Origin: Fidelibacterota bacterium
GTDB taxonomy: Bacteria > Fidelibacterota > UBA8477 > JABMPR01
Assembly (NCBI GenBank): GCA_016844955.1
Contig: JAERTH010000128.1
Location: 1-44,047, forward strand
DNA: 44,047 bases
Direction of reading: 5' to 3'
Part shown: positions 35,130 through 44,047 of the stretch, in pieces
Position numbering within the stretch: position 1 is the stretch's first letter
How the letters are laid out: each line of letters begins with the position of its first letter
The notes under the pieces: model-generated
What the model was told of the DNA's origin: nothing
Database searches by the model: none
Seen by the model: the letters and a program-made list of their open reading frames with translations, nothing else
Position numbers and translations under genes: made by a program

Positions 35130-36101
35130 CTATTCTTCTGCCATGTATTTATCGATATCCATTCCAAAATGCAAACCAAGTTCAGCCAGCTTTTCATTGA
35201 GTTCAGTCAATGATTTCCGACCAAAGTTCTTATAGCGAAGCATTTCCTGCTCCTCTTTACTAACCAGATCGGAAATATTTTTGATCTCTGCTGCCTGGAG
35301 GCAATTATATGAACGAACAGATAATTCAAGTTCATCAATGCTACGTTTAAGCTCATTCCGTATACGCAGAACTTCTTCATCAATCTCTGATTCAGGCTCA
35401 GTGATTAATTTGATGTCCTCAGTTACGAAAATACGCACGTGGTCGATCAACATTTTGGCAGCATAATTTGCTGCTTCCTGAGGTGCCAGACTACCATCAG
35501 TCTCAATCATCAGTTCCAGCATTTCAAGATCTTCATCCTCAGCACCTTGAAGTTGGATCACTTCATAGGTAGCACGAACAACTGGATTGAAAATACTATC
35601 GATAAAAATGGTACCGATTGGGTAGTCAGGTAGTTTGTTTTCATCTGCAGGAACATATCCACGGCCTCTTTGAATCCTTAACTCGATGCTCAATTCAGCT
35701 TCTTCATTAAGGGTGGCGATATGCAGGTCAGGATTAAGAATCTCAAATTGATCCTCTCCATTATTGATATCACCAGCGGTGAAGATATGGGGTCCCTTGA
35801 GTGTAAGCTGCACTTTATCAGGATTTGAATCCAACAGCTTAAACCGGACACCTTTAAGGTTAAGGATCATGTCAGTAACATCTTCCTTAACCCCTTTGAT
35901 TGTAGCAAACTCATGGAGCACATTGTCCATGCGTACGCTAGTAATAGCAGCTCCGGGCATCGAAGAGAGAAGAACGCGTCTCAGGCCATTACCAATGGTA
36001 ATTCCATATCCCCTCTCCAGTGGACCAACTATAAAACTCTGTTGATTAACACTGCCGCCATCCTTGATCTTAAACGATGTGGGTATGTGAAAGTTAGGCA
36101 T
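35130..36101 (-). CDS. rpoA: RNA polymerase alpha subunit
   Basis: 323 residues. The N-terminal dimerisation domain (about 1-230) has the GYGITIGNGLRRVLLSSMPGAAI motif; the C-terminal domain (about 250-315), which contacts activators and UP elements, has LSVRSYNCLQAAEI and YKNFGRKSLTELNEKL. It assembles the polymerase core. It sits between rpsD and rplQ as in the classic alpha operon. Confidence 0.98.
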   Translation of the reverse strand: MPNFHIPTSFKIKDGGSVNQQSFIVGPLERGYGITIGNGLRRVLLSSMPGAAITSVRMDNVLHEFATIKGVKEDVTDMILNLKGVRFKLLDSNPDKVQLTLKGPHIFTAGDINNGEDQFEILNPDLHIATLNEEAELSIELRIQRGRGYVPADENKLPDYPIGTIFIDSIFNPVVRATYEVIQLQGAEDEDLEMLELMIETDGSLAPQEAANYAAKMLIDHVRIFVTEDIKLITEPESEIDEEVLRIRNELKRSIDELELSVRSYNCLQAAEIKNISDLVSKEEQEMLRYKNFGRKSLTELNEKLAELGLHFGMDIDKYMAEE

Positions 36102-36120
36102 ACTATCCTTTCTTCACTTA

Positions 36121-36732
36121 TTACTTGGAGTACAACTCAACAACGAGCTGTTCATTGTATTCATCATGAACCTGATCACGAGCGGGAGCTTCTAAATAAA
36201 CCCCTTCCATGTTCGCTTTGTCGAGTCTTAACCAGGGGAAGCTACCCTCACCCTGAACGCGACGCATTGAATCATGAATCAGATCTAATTTTTTGCTCTT
36301 CTCACGAACCTTAATCATATCTCCGGCTTTCATCTGATAGCTGGGGATATTGACTCTCTTGTTATTAACCAGAAAGTGTCCATGATTGACAAGTTGACGA
36401 GCCTGACGGCGAGTTCTTGCAAAGCCCAGACGATACACAGTATTGTCAAGACGGCTTTCAAGCATAACCACCAGGTTATGACCCGTAATACCCTTTTTCA
36501 GGTTAGCTTTTTTGAAGTAATTACGAAATTGCTTCTCAAGCACACCATAGAGGTATTTCATTTTTTGTTTTTCTTTTAGCTGTAGTCCGTATTCAGACGG
36601 TCTACGGCGATAAGTCGGACCATGTTGGCCCGGGGGGTAATTTTTTGTCGGAGCTGCAAATTTCGGAGACTCGAAAGCCTGAAATCCTAGGCGGCGACAG
36701 ATCTTACCGCGTGGTCCATTAAAAAGTGCCAT
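36121..36732 (-). CDS. rpsD: 30S ribosomal protein S4
   Basis: 203 residues. Primary 16S rRNA binder of the small subunit body, with the S4 RNA-binding domain (about 95-160, RLDNTVYRLGFARTRRQARQLVNHGHF). The N-terminal region has one Cys only, so this is the zinc-free form. In many bacteria S4 represses its own operon by binding the mRNA leader; no leader structure was identified here. Confidence 0.97.
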   Translation of the reverse strand: MALFNGPRGKICRRLGFQAFESPKFAAPTKNYPPGQHGPTYRRRPSEYGLQLKEKQKMKYLYGVLEKQFRNYFKKANLKKGITGHNLVVMLESRLDNTVYRLGFARTRRQARQLVNHGHFLVNNKRVNIPSYQMKAGDMIKVREKSKKLDLIHDSMRRVQGEGSFPWLRLDKANMEGVYLEAPARDQVHDEYNEQLVVELYSK

Positions 36733-36745
36733 AGTCGATTATTCC

Positions 36746-37138
36746 TTAAACGCGACGTTTTTTCGAAGGACGACAACCATTATGTGGAATGGGTGTGATG
36801 TCCTTGATTGCTGTAATTTCAAGCCCTAAAGCAGCAATAGAGCGAATGGCGGACTCACGACCACCACCGGGACCTTTTACACGGATCTCAGCGCGCTGCA
36901 ATCCGGCGTCCATAGCTTCTTTGCCAACTTTTTCTGCTGCAAGTGAAGCAGCGAAGGGTGTGTTTTTACGAGAACCTTTAAAACCGGCAACGCCGGCACT
37001 GGCCCATGCAATCACATTACCGTTGCGATCAGTAATACTGATTATTGTATTATTAAAGCTGGCCTTGACATGAACAATGCCTTCCGGCTCAACTTTAAGT
37101 TTTCTCTTTTTTCTGGATTTAGCTTGAGCTTTAGCCAC
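36746..37138 (-). CDS. rpsK: 30S ribosomal protein S11
   Basis: 130 residues of the small-subunit platform. The [23 protein letters not shown] start and the C-terminal [20 protein letters not shown] are diagnostic. It lies 10 bases after rpsM and 13 before rpsD. Confidence 0.97.
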   Translation of the reverse strand: MAKAQAKSRKKRKLKVEPEGIVHVKASFNNTIISITDRNGNVIAWASAGVAGFKGSRKNTPFAASLAAEKVGKEAMDAGLQRAEIRVKGPGGGRESAIRSIAALGLEITAIKDITPIPHNGCRPSKKRRV

Positions 37139-37148
37139 TTACTATCTC

Positions 37149-37520
37149 CTAACCCTTTTTCTTGATTCCGACATTACGCTTGCGGCCTTTACGGGTACGG
37201 GCATTGTTCTTAGTGTTCTGTCCACGTACGGGTAAACCACGACGATGTCGTAATCCACGATAACATCCAATATCCATAAGGCGTTTGATATTCATCTGAG
37301 TTTCATTTCTCAGCGCACCCTCGACCCGGTATTCTTTGGTAATAACCTCGCGAATATCACGAACCTGATTTTCATTCAGGTCTTGAACTCTAAGATCTGG
37401 ATCGACGCCTGCCTTCTCACAGATTTGGCCGGCAAAATAGTAACCGATGCCAAAAATGTATGTTAGGCCATATTGAAGCTTCTTGTTTCTGGGTAAGTCA
37501 ACACCTGCTATACGTGCCAA
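37149..37520 (-). CDS. rpsM: 30S ribosomal protein S13
   Basis: 123 residues of the small-subunit head, contacting the P-site tRNA and 50S bridges. [26 protein letters not shown] and the C-terminal [24 protein letters not shown] are typical. The start follows AAGGAG, which overlaps the end of rpmJ. Confidence 0.97.
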   Translation of the reverse strand: MARIAGVDLPRNKKLQYGLTYIFGIGYYFAGQICEKAGVDPDLRVQDLNENQVRDIREVITKEYRVEGALRNETQMNIKRLMDIGCYRGLRHRRGLPVRGQNTKNNARTRKGRKRNVGIKKKG

Positions 37521-37531
37521 GTGAGTACTCC

Positions 37532-37645
37532 TTAACCTTGTCTTTGCTTATGTTTAGGATTTTCGCAAATAACTAACACCTTGCCTTTGCGGCGGACCAC
37601 TTTGCACTTGTCGCAAATTGGTTTCACTGATGCTCTTACTTTCAT
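37532..37645 (-). CDS. rpmJ: 50S ribosomal protein L36
   Basis: 37 residues, a very small gene between infA and rpsM. The reading [20 protein letters not shown] then [18 protein letters not shown] has the zinc ligands CDKC, the later Cys and His of CENPKH, so it is the zinc-binding (C+) form. The ATG lies 19 bases after the infA stop; the rpmJ stop lies 11 bases before the rpsM start. Confidence 0.95.
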   Translation of the reverse strand: MKVRASVKPICDKCKVVRRKGKVLVICENPKHKQRQG

Positions 37646-37664
37646 TAATCTACGTCCTATTTAG

Positions 37665-37883
37665 TTATTTGTAGCGGTAAGTGATCCTGCCACGAGAAAG
37701 GTCATAGGGTGACAATTCCACCGTTACCTTATCTCCTGGAAGTATTTTGATATAATGCATTCGCATTTTACCAGATATGTGAGCGAGGACTTCATGACCA
37801 TTCTCGAGCTTCACGCGAAATGAGGCATTCGGAAGATTTTCCAAAATATTGCCATCCGCCACGATCATTTTCTCTTTTGCCAT
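37665..37883 (-). CDS. infA: Translation initiation factor IF-1
   Basis: 72 residues, single OB-fold (S1-like) domain that blocks the A site during initiation. [31 protein letters not shown] and the [23 protein letters not shown] end are intact. It lies 12 bases after map, the same order as in many bacteria. Confidence 0.97.
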   Translation of the reverse strand: MAKEKMIVADGNILENLPNASFRVKLENGHEVLAHISGKMRMHYIKILPGDKVTVELSPYDLSRGRITYRYK

Positions 37884-37895
37884 ATTCCCCTTACC

Positions 37896-38660
37896 CTAAT
37901 CAAATACCGTTTGTTCAGCCGTGCTAAGCACAACTGGCCCATCTGCAGTAATTGCGATGGTATGTTCAAAATGGGCCGAAAATTTCCCGTCTCGGGTCTT
38001 AATCGCCCACCCATCTTTGCCGGTGAAAATTTCTTTAACACCTGCATTTATCATTGGTTCGATGGCCAAACACATACCTTCCTTCAATTCCACTCCAGTC
38101 CCCGCAACCCCATAATTCGGGACTTGAGGATCTTCATGTAATTGCTTTCCAATACCATGGCCAACCAACTCGCGGACAACACTATAGCCGTGTGATTCAC
38201 AGAATGACTGAATAGCGTGTCCAATGTCATTGAGGTGGTTTCCCGGGATACACTGTCCAATGCCGCGGTACAGCGATTCCCTTGTTATGTCAAGAAGGTT
38301 TTGAGTCTCCCCTGAGATCGTACCGACTGCAAAAGTCTTGGCATGATCTCCATAAAATCCATCCACAATGGCACCACAATCTACACCTATTATATCACCC
38401 TCGTTGAGCACAGTGCTATCTGGAATGCCATGCACAACCATATCGTTGGGTGATAAACAAAGGGTTCCAGGAAAGTCATACAGGCCTTTAAAGCCTGGTA
38501 TAGCTCCCTGACTAAGAATGTAATCTTCAGCAATTGTATCCAATTCCTTCAATGTCACCCCGGGTTGAACATTTTCTTCAACCTTAAGTAGGGTTTCATG
38601 TACAATCTTCGCAGCACGTCGGATTGTACGGATTTCATCCTTTGATTTGTATCTAATCAT
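37896..38660 (-). CDS. map: Methionine aminopeptidase, type I
   Basis: Removes the initiator Met from nascent proteins. 254 residues. The five metal ligands are recognisable: the two Asp in GVDCGAIVDGFYGDHAKTF, the His in GHGIGKQLHEDPQVPN, the Glu in CLAIEPM and the Glu in AHFEHTIAIT. No N-terminal SH3-binding or zinc extension, so it is the short bacterial form. It sits between secY and infA, 25 bases after secY. Confidence 0.97.
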   Translation of the reverse strand: MIRYKSKDEIRTIRRAAKIVHETLLKVEENVQPGVTLKELDTIAEDYILSQGAIPGFKGLYDFPGTLCLSPNDMVVHGIPDSTVLNEGDIIGVDCGAIVDGFYGDHAKTFAVGTISGETQNLLDITRESLYRGIGQCIPGNHLNDIGHAIQSFCESHGYSVVRELVGHGIGKQLHEDPQVPNYGVAGTGVELKEGMCLAIEPMINAGVKEIFTGKDGWAIKTRDGKFSAHFEHTIAITADGPVVLSTAEQTVFD

Positions 38661-38685
38661 ATCAAAAAACGCAACTTAGAGCGAG

Positions 38686-40032
38686 TTACATCCGTCGACG
38701 TCCACGAATCTTACCAGACTTCATGAACCCGTCATAGTGACGCATCAACAAATGTGACTCAACTTGTTGCAGTGTATCTAATGCAACACCAACCATAATC
38801 AAAAGGCTGGTTCCACCAAAAAAGCTGGCAACATCGTAATCAACATTTAGAAAATTTACAATGATTGAAGGGAATACAGCGATCAAGGCCAGAGCGATTG
38901 CACCAGGCAAAGTAACTCTGGTTAAAATATTGTCGATGTACTCAGCAGTGCGTTTCCCAGGTCTAATTCCAGGAATAAAGCCACCCTGCTTCTTCATATT
39001 ATCAGCAACTTCTACAGGATTGAAAGCTATCGCAGTATAGAAGTAAGTGAAAAACACAATAAAGAGACCAAATACGGTGAGGTAGAATGGATGATTGTAA
39101 TCAAACAATCTCAACATGGTACCAACCCATGGGCTCTCTGAAAAATAAGTTCCGACCATACCTGGCAGCATCAAAATAGCCTGGGCGAAGATGATAGGCA
39201 TAACACCAGCGGTGTTAATTCTTAAAGGAATATGTGTGGACTGGCCACCATATACTTTTCGACCCACAACTCTTTTGGCGTACTGTACAGGAATTTTCCT
39301 GGTTCCCTGAGTAAGCAGAATAACACCTGCAATCACTGCAATGAGAATTCCAATTAGCAGGATCTCTGTAAAGATGGTGTGAACATCATTCTGTACATAG
39401 TGGATTTCCTTAAAGATTACCTGAGGCAATCTAACGAGAATACCAATCATAATGATCAGGGATATACCGTTTCCAATACCACGTTCAGTGATTTGCTCAC
39501 CAAGCCACATCAGAAAAACAGTGCCTGTTACCAACGTGATAACGGTGAGAGCCATAAATCCAACACCACCATTAGGAACTACCTGGGCTGTACCACCACC
39601 AATAGATGCTTCCATAGAGCTCAGGAATATTCCAATACCCCAGGCCTGCATGGTAGCAATAAGGACAGTAGCATAGCGGGTAAGCTGTGTGATTTTCTTA
39701 CGGCCTTCCTCGCCTTCTTTCTGAAGTTTCTGAAAGTAAGGGATAACCGAACCCAACAACTGTAAAATAATAGATGCAGAGATATAAGGCATGATGCCAA
39801 TTGCGAAAACGGTAGCTTTCTTGAAGTTACCACCTGCGAAAAGATCAAAAAGCCCCAGAAACCCTTGCATACCCTGCTGCAAATTATCGATGGCAGCACT
39901 CAGGACTTCTACATCAACACCAGGAAGCGGCACGTGACTGCCAAGACGAAATACGGCAATCACACCAAGAGTAAACAGAATACGCTGTCTTAATTCAGGT
40001 ATCCGGAATACTGTTTTGATTTTTTCGATCAT
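38686..40032 (-). CDS. secY: Protein translocase subunit SecY
   Basis: Ten-helix channel of the Sec translocon in the inner membrane. 448 residues. The plug region (GVDVEVLSAAI...GFLGLFDLFAGG), the cytoplasmic loop ALAIA/ERGIGNGISLIIMIGI block and the C-terminal GGTSLLIMVGVALDTLQQVESHLLMRHYDG are typical. Its ATG overlaps the rplO stop (ATGA), so translation is coupled. Confidence 0.98.
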   Translation of the reverse strand: MIEKIKTVFRIPELRQRILFTLGVIAVFRLGSHVPLPGVDVEVLSAAIDNLQQGMQGFLGLFDLFAGGNFKKATVFAIGIMPYISASIILQLLGSVIPYFQKLQKEGEEGRKKITQLTRYATVLIATMQAWGIGIFLSSMEASIGGGTAQVVPNGGVGFMALTVITLVTGTVFLMWLGEQITERGIGNGISLIIMIGILVRLPQVIFKEIHYVQNDVHTIFTEILLIGILIAVIAGVILLTQGTRKIPVQYAKRVVGRKVYGGQSTHIPLRINTAGVMPIIFAQAILMLPGMVGTYFSESPWVGTMLRLFDYNHPFYLTVFGLFIVFFTYFYTAIAFNPVEVADNMKKQGGFIPGIRPGKRTAEYIDNILTRVTLPGAIALALIAVFPSIIVNFLNVDYDVASFFGGTSLLIMVGVALDTLQQVESHLLMRHYDGFMKSGKIRGRRRM

Positions 40033-40466
40033 CTACGAGTTACCTTTCCCCCGGCAGCAGTGATCTTTTCCTCAGCAGATTTGCTAAAGGCATCTACAGT
40101 GATTTCCACTGCGCGATCAATCTCACCATCTCCCAAAACCTTAATCAGGCTATCAGCTTTATTGATAAGTCCAGCTTCAACAAGTGCAGCAGCATCAATA
40201 ACAGTAGCTTCTATGCGACCAAGATCACGGAGATTCAGGATTTCGTATTCTTTACGGAAATGATTAGTAAAACCTCGTTTAGGAAGTCTTCTATGAAGCG
40301 GCATCTGGCCACCCTCAAATAAACCGGCATTCTTTGAACCAGTTCTTGAGCCATAACCCTTTTCACCACGTCCTGCATTGCGGCCCCACCCTGAGGCGTT
40401 ACCGCGACCAATGCGTTTTTTCTTCTTAACAGAACCGGCAGCTGGTTTTAAATCACCTAATTTCAT
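40029..40466 (-). CDS. rplO: 50S ribosomal protein L15
   Basis: 145 residues. The glycine-rich N-terminal extension that threads 23S rRNA is visible (KKRIGRGNASGWGRNAGRGEKG), followed by FEGGQMPLHRRLPKRGFTN. The start overlaps the rpmD stop by one base (TAATG) and the end overlaps secY. Confidence 0.97.
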   Translation of the reverse strand: MKLGDLKPAAGSVKKKKRIGRGNASGWGRNAGRGEKGYGSRTGSKNAGLFEGGQMPLHRRLPKRGFTNHFRKEYEILNLRDLGRIEATVIDAAALVEAGLINKADSLIKVLGDGEIDRAVEITVDAFSKSAEEKITAAGGKVTRR

Positions 40467-40663
40467 TAAACTTTCTCCACGGTAACCAAATGCTTTACCT
40501 TGAAAACCATGCCACGTATGACATCATTATCTTCATGGACCACACTATGATCAATGCGCTTTAAACCAAGCGCTTCGACAGTTCTTTTCAATTTTTCTTT
40601 TTGACCAATGAGCCCTTTAATCTGGGTCACTTTGATCTGCTCGACTTTTTTCTTGGCATTCAT
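40466..40663 (-). CDS. rpmD: 50S ribosomal protein L30
   Basis: 65 residues from the ATG at 40663, giving the normal L30 length; the frame is open 19 codons further upstream inside rpsE, but those residues are not L30. IKVTQIKGLIGQKEKLKRTVEALGLKRI is the family core. It starts one base after the rpsE stop. Confidence 0.95.
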   Translation of the reverse strand: MNAKKKVEQIKVTQIKGLIGQKEKLKRTVEALGLKRIDHSVVHEDNDVIRGMVFKVKHLVTVEKV

Positions 40664-40664
40664 T

Positions 40665-41171
40665 TTAGTTAAATAACTCCTGAATGGTAATTCCACGTCT
40701 GCGGGCAATCTCAGTTGCATCTTCGAGATTTTCCAATCCGTCCATGGTTGCTTTAATCACATTATGGGGATTGCGTGTACCAAGAATCTTGGCCAGAACG
40801 TCAGTGATACCGACTTGTTCCATGATAGCACGAATGGCGCCACCAGCAATGATTCCAGTACCTGGAGAGGCTGGTTTCAACATGACACGACCAGCACCGT
40901 ATTTCCCGATGATTGCGTGAGGGAGGGTTCCATTAACAATAGGGACACGCACAACGCTCTTTTTGGCGTTTTCTTTGCCCTTATTTACAGAATTCATCAC
41001 TTCGTTTGCTTTTCCCAAGCCAACACCGACGTGACCGTTTCCATCACCCACAACAACGATTGCATTGAAGCTAAATCGACGACCACCCTTCACAACCTTT
41101 GCAACACGGTTGATCTTGACGACCTTCTCTTCTTTGAATTCGATTTCGCTGGGATTAATCGATCGTTTCAT
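40665..41171 (-). CDS. rpsE: 30S ribosomal protein S5
   Basis: 168 residues starting at the ATG that overlaps the rplR stop (TAATG); two codons further upstream a second start is possible. The double-stranded RNA-binding domain ([20 protein letters not shown]) and the C-terminal [28 protein letters not shown] block are intact. Involved in decoding accuracy. Confidence 0.97.
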   Translation of the reverse strand: MKRSINPSEIEFKEEKVVKINRVAKVVKGGRRFSFNAIVVVGDGNGHVGVGLGKANEVMNSVNKGKENAKKSVVRVPIVNGTLPHAIIGKYGAGRVMLKPASPGTGIIAGGAIRAIMEQVGITDVLAKILGTRNPHNVIKATMDGLENLEDATEIARRRGITIQELFN

Positions 41172-41545
41172 TAACACTCCAATCCTTCGGCACGAACCGA
41201 ATCGGCCACTGCTTTGATACGGCCATGATATTTGAACCCATTCCGGTCAAAAACGACTTTCTTGATACCTTCTGCCTTGGCCTTTTCTGCAATGGCTTTT
41301 CCGAGAGCAATACTTGCATCAGTCTTGGTACTGTCTTTCTTCAACAGTCCTGTCACTGCTTCCTGTGCATCGGCAATGCCAAAAAGCACACGATGCTCCA
41401 GGTCATTAACGACCTGAGCGTAGACATGACGATTGCTGCGGAATACAACCAGACGCGGTACCTCTGCCGTTCCCTGTAATTGGGCGCGCAGAGCTTTTTT
41501 CTTTTTCAGCCTTTTTAAATCTTTTGCTGATTTAGGATACTTCAC
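41171..41545 (-). CDS. rplR: 50S ribosomal protein L18
   Basis: 124 residues, 5S rRNA-binding protein. [25 protein letters not shown] and the C-terminal [30 protein letters not shown] are characteristic. The N-terminus is strongly basic. It starts 12 bases after rplF and overlaps rpsE by one base. Confidence 0.97.
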   Translation of the reverse strand: MKYPKSAKDLKRLKKKKALRAQLQGTAEVPRLVVFRSNRHVYAQVVNDLEHRVLFGIADAQEAVTGLLKKDSTKTDASIALGKAIAEKAKAEGIKKVVFDRNGFKYHGRIKAVADSVRAEGLEC

Positions 41546-41557
41546 AGCTTAAATCCT

Positions 41558-42100
41558 TTATTTTCCAACGGTTTTACCGGCTTTACGTCTGACGTATTCG
41601 TCTTTATAACGAATACCCTTACCCTTGAAGGGCTCAGGTGGACGTACTGAACGGATTTTTGCAGAAACCTGCCCGACCATATATTTACTATAGCCTTTCA
41701 CGGTGAAGGAAGTATTTCCCTTCTGAACTTCATAGTCAATTCCATCAACAGCACCGATAAACACGGGATGTGAGAAACCAACATTAATGAGCAGTCCACC
41801 CTGCTGGGCCATGACCGTATAACCAGTACCTATCACTTCCATATCTCTTGAGAAGCCAGTACTGACACCAGTAACCAAATTATTAATCAATGCGCGTGTC
41901 AAACCATGGGCGGCACGAGCATCTTTATCATCAGAATTCCGAGAAACGACAATCTGATTCTCAACTTGTTCCACCTTTACCGATGGGAGAGTCTCAACAA
42001 AGTCAGCGCCTTTGGGACCTTTGGCCTCAACAAAATCAGCGTGAATTTTAAGCTCTACTCCGGCAGGGATAACAATAGGCAATTTTCCAATTCTAGACAC
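41558..42100 (-). CDS. rplF: 50S ribosomal protein L6
   Basis: 180 residues, two-domain protein near the factor-binding site. MSRIGKLPIVIPAGVE and the C-terminal IRSVRPPEPFKGKGIRYKDE then YVRRKAGKTVGK are diagnostic. It lies 16 bases after rpsH. Confidence 0.97.
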   Translation of the reverse strand: MSRIGKLPIVIPAGVELKIHADFVEAKGPKGADFVETLPSVKVEQVENQIVVSRNSDDKDARAAHGLTRALINNLVTGVSTGFSRDMEVIGTGYTVMAQQGGLLINVGFSHPVFIGAVDGIDYEVQKGNTSFTVKGYSKYMVGQVSAKIRSVRPPEPFKGKGIRYKDEYVRRKAGKTVGK

Positions 42101-42116
42101 AATAGACCCCTAAAGC

Positions 42117-42515
42117 TTACCACACATGGCACAAGACTTCACCACCGACACGCTCTTTCTTAGCTTGCTTGTCGGTAATAACGCCACGACTGGTTGTGAG
42201 GATGGCAATCCCCAGACCGTTACGAACGCGTGGTAGACTATCGGCAGGTACATAATGACGACGACCAGGACGACTGATACGGGTCAAACCAGCGATAACC
42301 GGTGAGCCTTTGGCTGTATATTTTAAGTAAACACGTAATACATTTTGCTTATCATCTTCGACAATAACAAAATCTTTAATAAATCCTTCCAGCTTAAGAA
42401 GTAGTGCCATACGAAGCTTGAGATTTGAACTAGGAATATCAGTCCAACGGTGTCCAGCTTGCTGGGCATTACGAATGCGGGTTAGGAAATCTGCGATTGG
42501 ATCATTCATAGACAT
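42117..42515 (-). CDS. rpsH: 30S ribosomal protein S8
   Basis: 132 residues from the ATG at 42515, which has AGGAGA nine bases upstream; the longer frame to 42536 overlaps rpsN and lacks a site. NDPIADFLTRIRNAQQAGHR and the C-terminal ISRPGRRHYV...GLGIAILTTSRGVITDKQAKK then VGGEVLCHVW match S8. In Escherichia coli S8 represses the spc operon at rplX-rplE; no such site was identified here. Confidence 0.95.
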   Translation of the reverse strand: MSMNDPIADFLTRIRNAQQAGHRWTDIPSSNLKLRMALLLKLEGFIKDFVIVEDDKQNVLRVYLKYTAKGSPVIAGLTRISRPGRRHYVPADSLPRVRNGLGIAILTTSRGVITDKQAKKERVGGEVLCHVW

Positions 42516-42529
42516 ATTGAATGGTCTCC

Positions 42530-42715
42530 TTACCAACTGGCCTTAACGATGCCAGGAATTTCACCTTTCAAAGCCAACTCACGAAAACAGATTCTACACA
42601 GACCAAATTTGCGAAGATATCCATGTGGACGTCCACAAACGCGGCACCTGTTGTAAGACCGCACCTTGTACTTTGGTGCTCTTTTCGCTTTAGCGATCAG
42701 GGATTTTTTAGCCAT
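42530..42715 (-). CDS. rpsN: 30S ribosomal protein S14, zinc-binding short form
   Basis: 61 residues with four zinc-ligand cysteines (C24, C27, C40, C43 in CRVCGRPHG and CRICF), the type Z S14. [12 protein letters not shown] and the C-terminal [11 protein letters not shown] are typical. It sits between rplE and rpsH. Confidence 0.97.
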   Translation of the reverse strand: MAKKSLIAKAKRAPKYKVRSYNRCRVCGRPHGYLRKFGLCRICFRELALKGEIPGIVKASW

Positions 42716-42729
42716 AATTCTACTCGCTC

Positions 42730-43290
42730 CTATGCCTGCTTACGTCTGAAAGGAATACCCAGGGCCTTTAACAGCTCAAAAGCTTCCTCATCAGTGGTAG
42801 CAGAGGTCGTAATACTGATATCCATCCCATTCACACCTTCGATTTTATCGTAGTCGATCTCAGGGAAGATAATCTGTTCTTTAATACCAAGACTGTAGTT
42901 CCCGCGACCATCAAATGATCGGTTAGGAACACCATTAAAGTCACGAACGCGAGGCAATGCAATAGAAATAAAGCGATCCAGAAACTCCCACATGGTTTTG
43001 CCATGCAGCGTTACGCGGGCACCCACAGGGTCACCGGCACGCAGCTTAAAGTTTGAAATAGCTTTTTTAGCACGAGTAATCACGGCTTTTTGTCCGGTAA
43101 TAGTTGTCAATTCACTGACAGCTGCTTCCAGGCGACGCGGTTCCTCTTTTGCTTTTCCAAGCCCCATATTCAGGGTAATTTTTTTCAAGGCAGGAACCTG
43201 CATGGTGCTCGAATACTCGAACTTCTTCATGAGCATAGGCATAATTTCTGCGTTGTATTTTTCTTTTAATCTAGGTGTATAATCACTCAT
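42730..43290 (-). CDS. rplE: 50S ribosomal protein L5
   Basis: 186 residues from the ATG at 43290, with AAGGT ten bases upstream. A GTG two codons earlier (43296) is possible but its spacing is poor. [11 protein letters not shown], the [15 protein letters not shown] and [20 protein letters not shown] blocks and the [20 protein letters not shown] end match L5, which binds 5S rRNA and the P-site tRNA. Confidence 0.96.
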   Translation of the reverse strand: MSDYTPRLKEKYNAEIMPMLMKKFEYSSTMQVPALKKITLNMGLGKAKEEPRRLEAAVSELTTITGQKAVITRAKKAISNFKLRAGDPVGARVTLHGKTMWEFLDRFISIALPRVRDFNGVPNRSFDGRGNYSLGIKEQIIFPEIDYDKIEGVNGMDISITTSATTDEEAFELLKALGIPFRRKQA

Positions 43291-43303
43291 ATTCACTCAC
43301 ACC

Positions 43304-43612
43304 TTATCGGTCAATGATTTCGCCGGAAGTCTTCAAAAAGCGGACTTTACGACCATCATCTAAAAATTTATAACCAACCTTGACTGGTTTACCATCTTGA
43401 AGTAGCGCAACATTTGAAGCATTGATTGCGGCTTCCTTTTCAATGATTCCAGAAGGTGCATTTTGGGAGGTTTGACGCTGATGCTTTTTGATGAAGTTGA
43501 TACCCTCAACCAGCACACGCTGAGTTTTTGGATATATCTGTAAAACTTTTCCAGTCTTACCCTTATCTGCACCGGCGAGAACCACAACCTGATCATTTTT
43601 CTTAATTTTCAT
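43304..43612 (-). CDS. rplX: 50S ribosomal protein L24
   Basis: 102 residues. KOW motif at the N-terminus ([20 protein letters not shown]) and the [13 protein letters not shown] and [21 protein letters not shown] segments. An assembly-initiator protein of the large subunit. It lies 11 bases after rplN and 13 before rplE. Confidence 0.97.
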   Translation of the reverse strand: MKIKKNDQVVVLAGADKGKTGKVLQIYPKTQRVLVEGINFIKKHQRQTSQNAPSGIIEKEAAINASNVALLQDGKPVKVGYKFLDDGRKVRFLKTSGEIIDR

Positions 43613-43623
43613 CTCATAGCCTC

Positions 43624-43992
43624 CTATAGCACTTCTGGCGCCATTGAGACGATGCGCATATGTTTTTTCTCACGCAATTCGCGGGCAACGGGTCCGAAGA
43701 TACGTGTACCACGAGGTTCACCTTGTGCATTCAGCAAAACAGCAGCATTTTCATCAAAACGAATATAACTGCCGTCTCTGCGACGGATCTCTTTCTTAGT
43801 TCTCACAACAACGGCGGTAGATACTTCACCTTTTTTAACCGAACTGTTGGGGATGGCATGCTTAATAGTCACGACGATAAGATCACCTACTGAGGCGTAT
43901 CGACGACGACTTCCACCAAGAACCTTGAAACAGAGGACTTCCTTGGCACCCGTATTGTCTGCGACTGCGAGTCGTGTTTCTTGTTGTATCAT
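43624..43992 (-). CDS. rplN: 50S ribosomal protein L14
   Basis: 122 residues. [46 protein letters not shown] and the C-terminal [20 protein letters not shown] then PEVL are intact. It forms part of intersubunit bridges. AAGGGTGAG lies before the ATG. Confidence 0.98.
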   Translation of the reverse strand: MIQQETRLAVADNTGAKEVLCFKVLGGSRRRYASVGDLIVVTIKHAIPNSSVKKGEVSTAVVVRTKKEIRRRDGSYIRFDENAAVLLNAQGEPRGTRIFGPVARELREKKHMRIVSMAPEVL

Positions 43993-44011
43993 TGTTCTAT
44001 CTCACCCTTAC

Positions 44012-44047
44012 TTAGGCTTCTAGAGCCTGCTTAACGGTTTCAAGGAG
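44012..44047 (-). CDS. rpsQ: 30S ribosomal protein S17, C-terminal fragment cut by the window edge
   Basis: Only the last 11 codons and stop are present (LLETVKQALEA). The reading frame is open to the window edge and ends 19 bases before rplN, the position of rpsQ in the conserved spc order. The assignment rests on gene order; the visible residues alone are too few to identify S17. Confidence 0.6.
   Translation of the reverse strand, partial: LLETVKQALEA

Overview
This window is a piece of chromosome from a Gram-negative bacterium with a lipid A outer membrane. The fused lpxC-fabZ gene, the extended ribosomal protein L17, the BamA/OmpH/LpxD set and the style of the dispersed intergenic repeats point to the FCB superphylum (Bacteroidetes/Chlorobi and neighbouring candidate phyla such as Neomarinimicrobiota). 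The exact lineage cannot be fixed from the sequence alone. There are no rRNA or tRNA genes, phage genes, transposases or CRISPR arrays in view. TTG and GTG starts are common, and many genes have a clear GGAG-type ribosome binding site.

Layout. (1) 1-6019, plus strand: a palindromic repeat, then carbamate kinase, sucC, sucD and ndk (all enzymes that make or move nucleoside triphosphates), a SPOR-domain lipoprotein and a polytopic membrane protein with a Cys/Gly-rich loop, closed by a bidirectional terminator. (2) 6089-8924, minus strand: nfeD, floA and a small membrane-anchored protein, a flotillin membrane-domain operon. (3) 9015-10637: a DUF3108 exported protein and a divergent GtrA-family protein, then 458 bases of tandem and dispersed repeats. 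(4) 10638-25446, minus strand: fourteen tightly packed genes in transcription order apbC, MIP18-family gene, uppS, bamA, ompH, lpxD, lpxC-fabZ, lpxA, an unknown exported protein, dxr, rseP, lpxL, a TsaC-type gene and an MsbA-like ABC exporter. This is essentially an outer-membrane biogenesis operon covering isoprenoid carrier, OMP insertion, lipid A synthesis, acylation and flipping. (5) 25447-26339: repeats, a terminator and a ferredoxin gene. (6) 26340-28858, plus strand: a fused fatty-acid kinase (FakA-like kinase joined to a FakB/DegV fatty-acid-binding domain) followed by plsY. (7) 28859-30386: three kinds of repeats and two exported proteins of unknown role. (8) 30468-34514, minus strand: hutI, hutU and a GHL10-type glycosidase-like protein. 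(9) 34541-44047, minus strand: the spc/alpha ribosomal operon from rpsQ (cut by the window edge) through secY, map, infA, rpoA to rplQ.

The most interesting items are the FakA-FakB fusion placed next to its expected consumer PlsY, the heptamer tandem repeats that start right at or after the stop codon of two unrelated genes, a perfect terminator hairpin lying inside the signal-peptide codons of the gene after rplQ, and the possible third member of the nfeD-floA operon. All functions are inferred by reading the sequence and family motifs; no searches were run.
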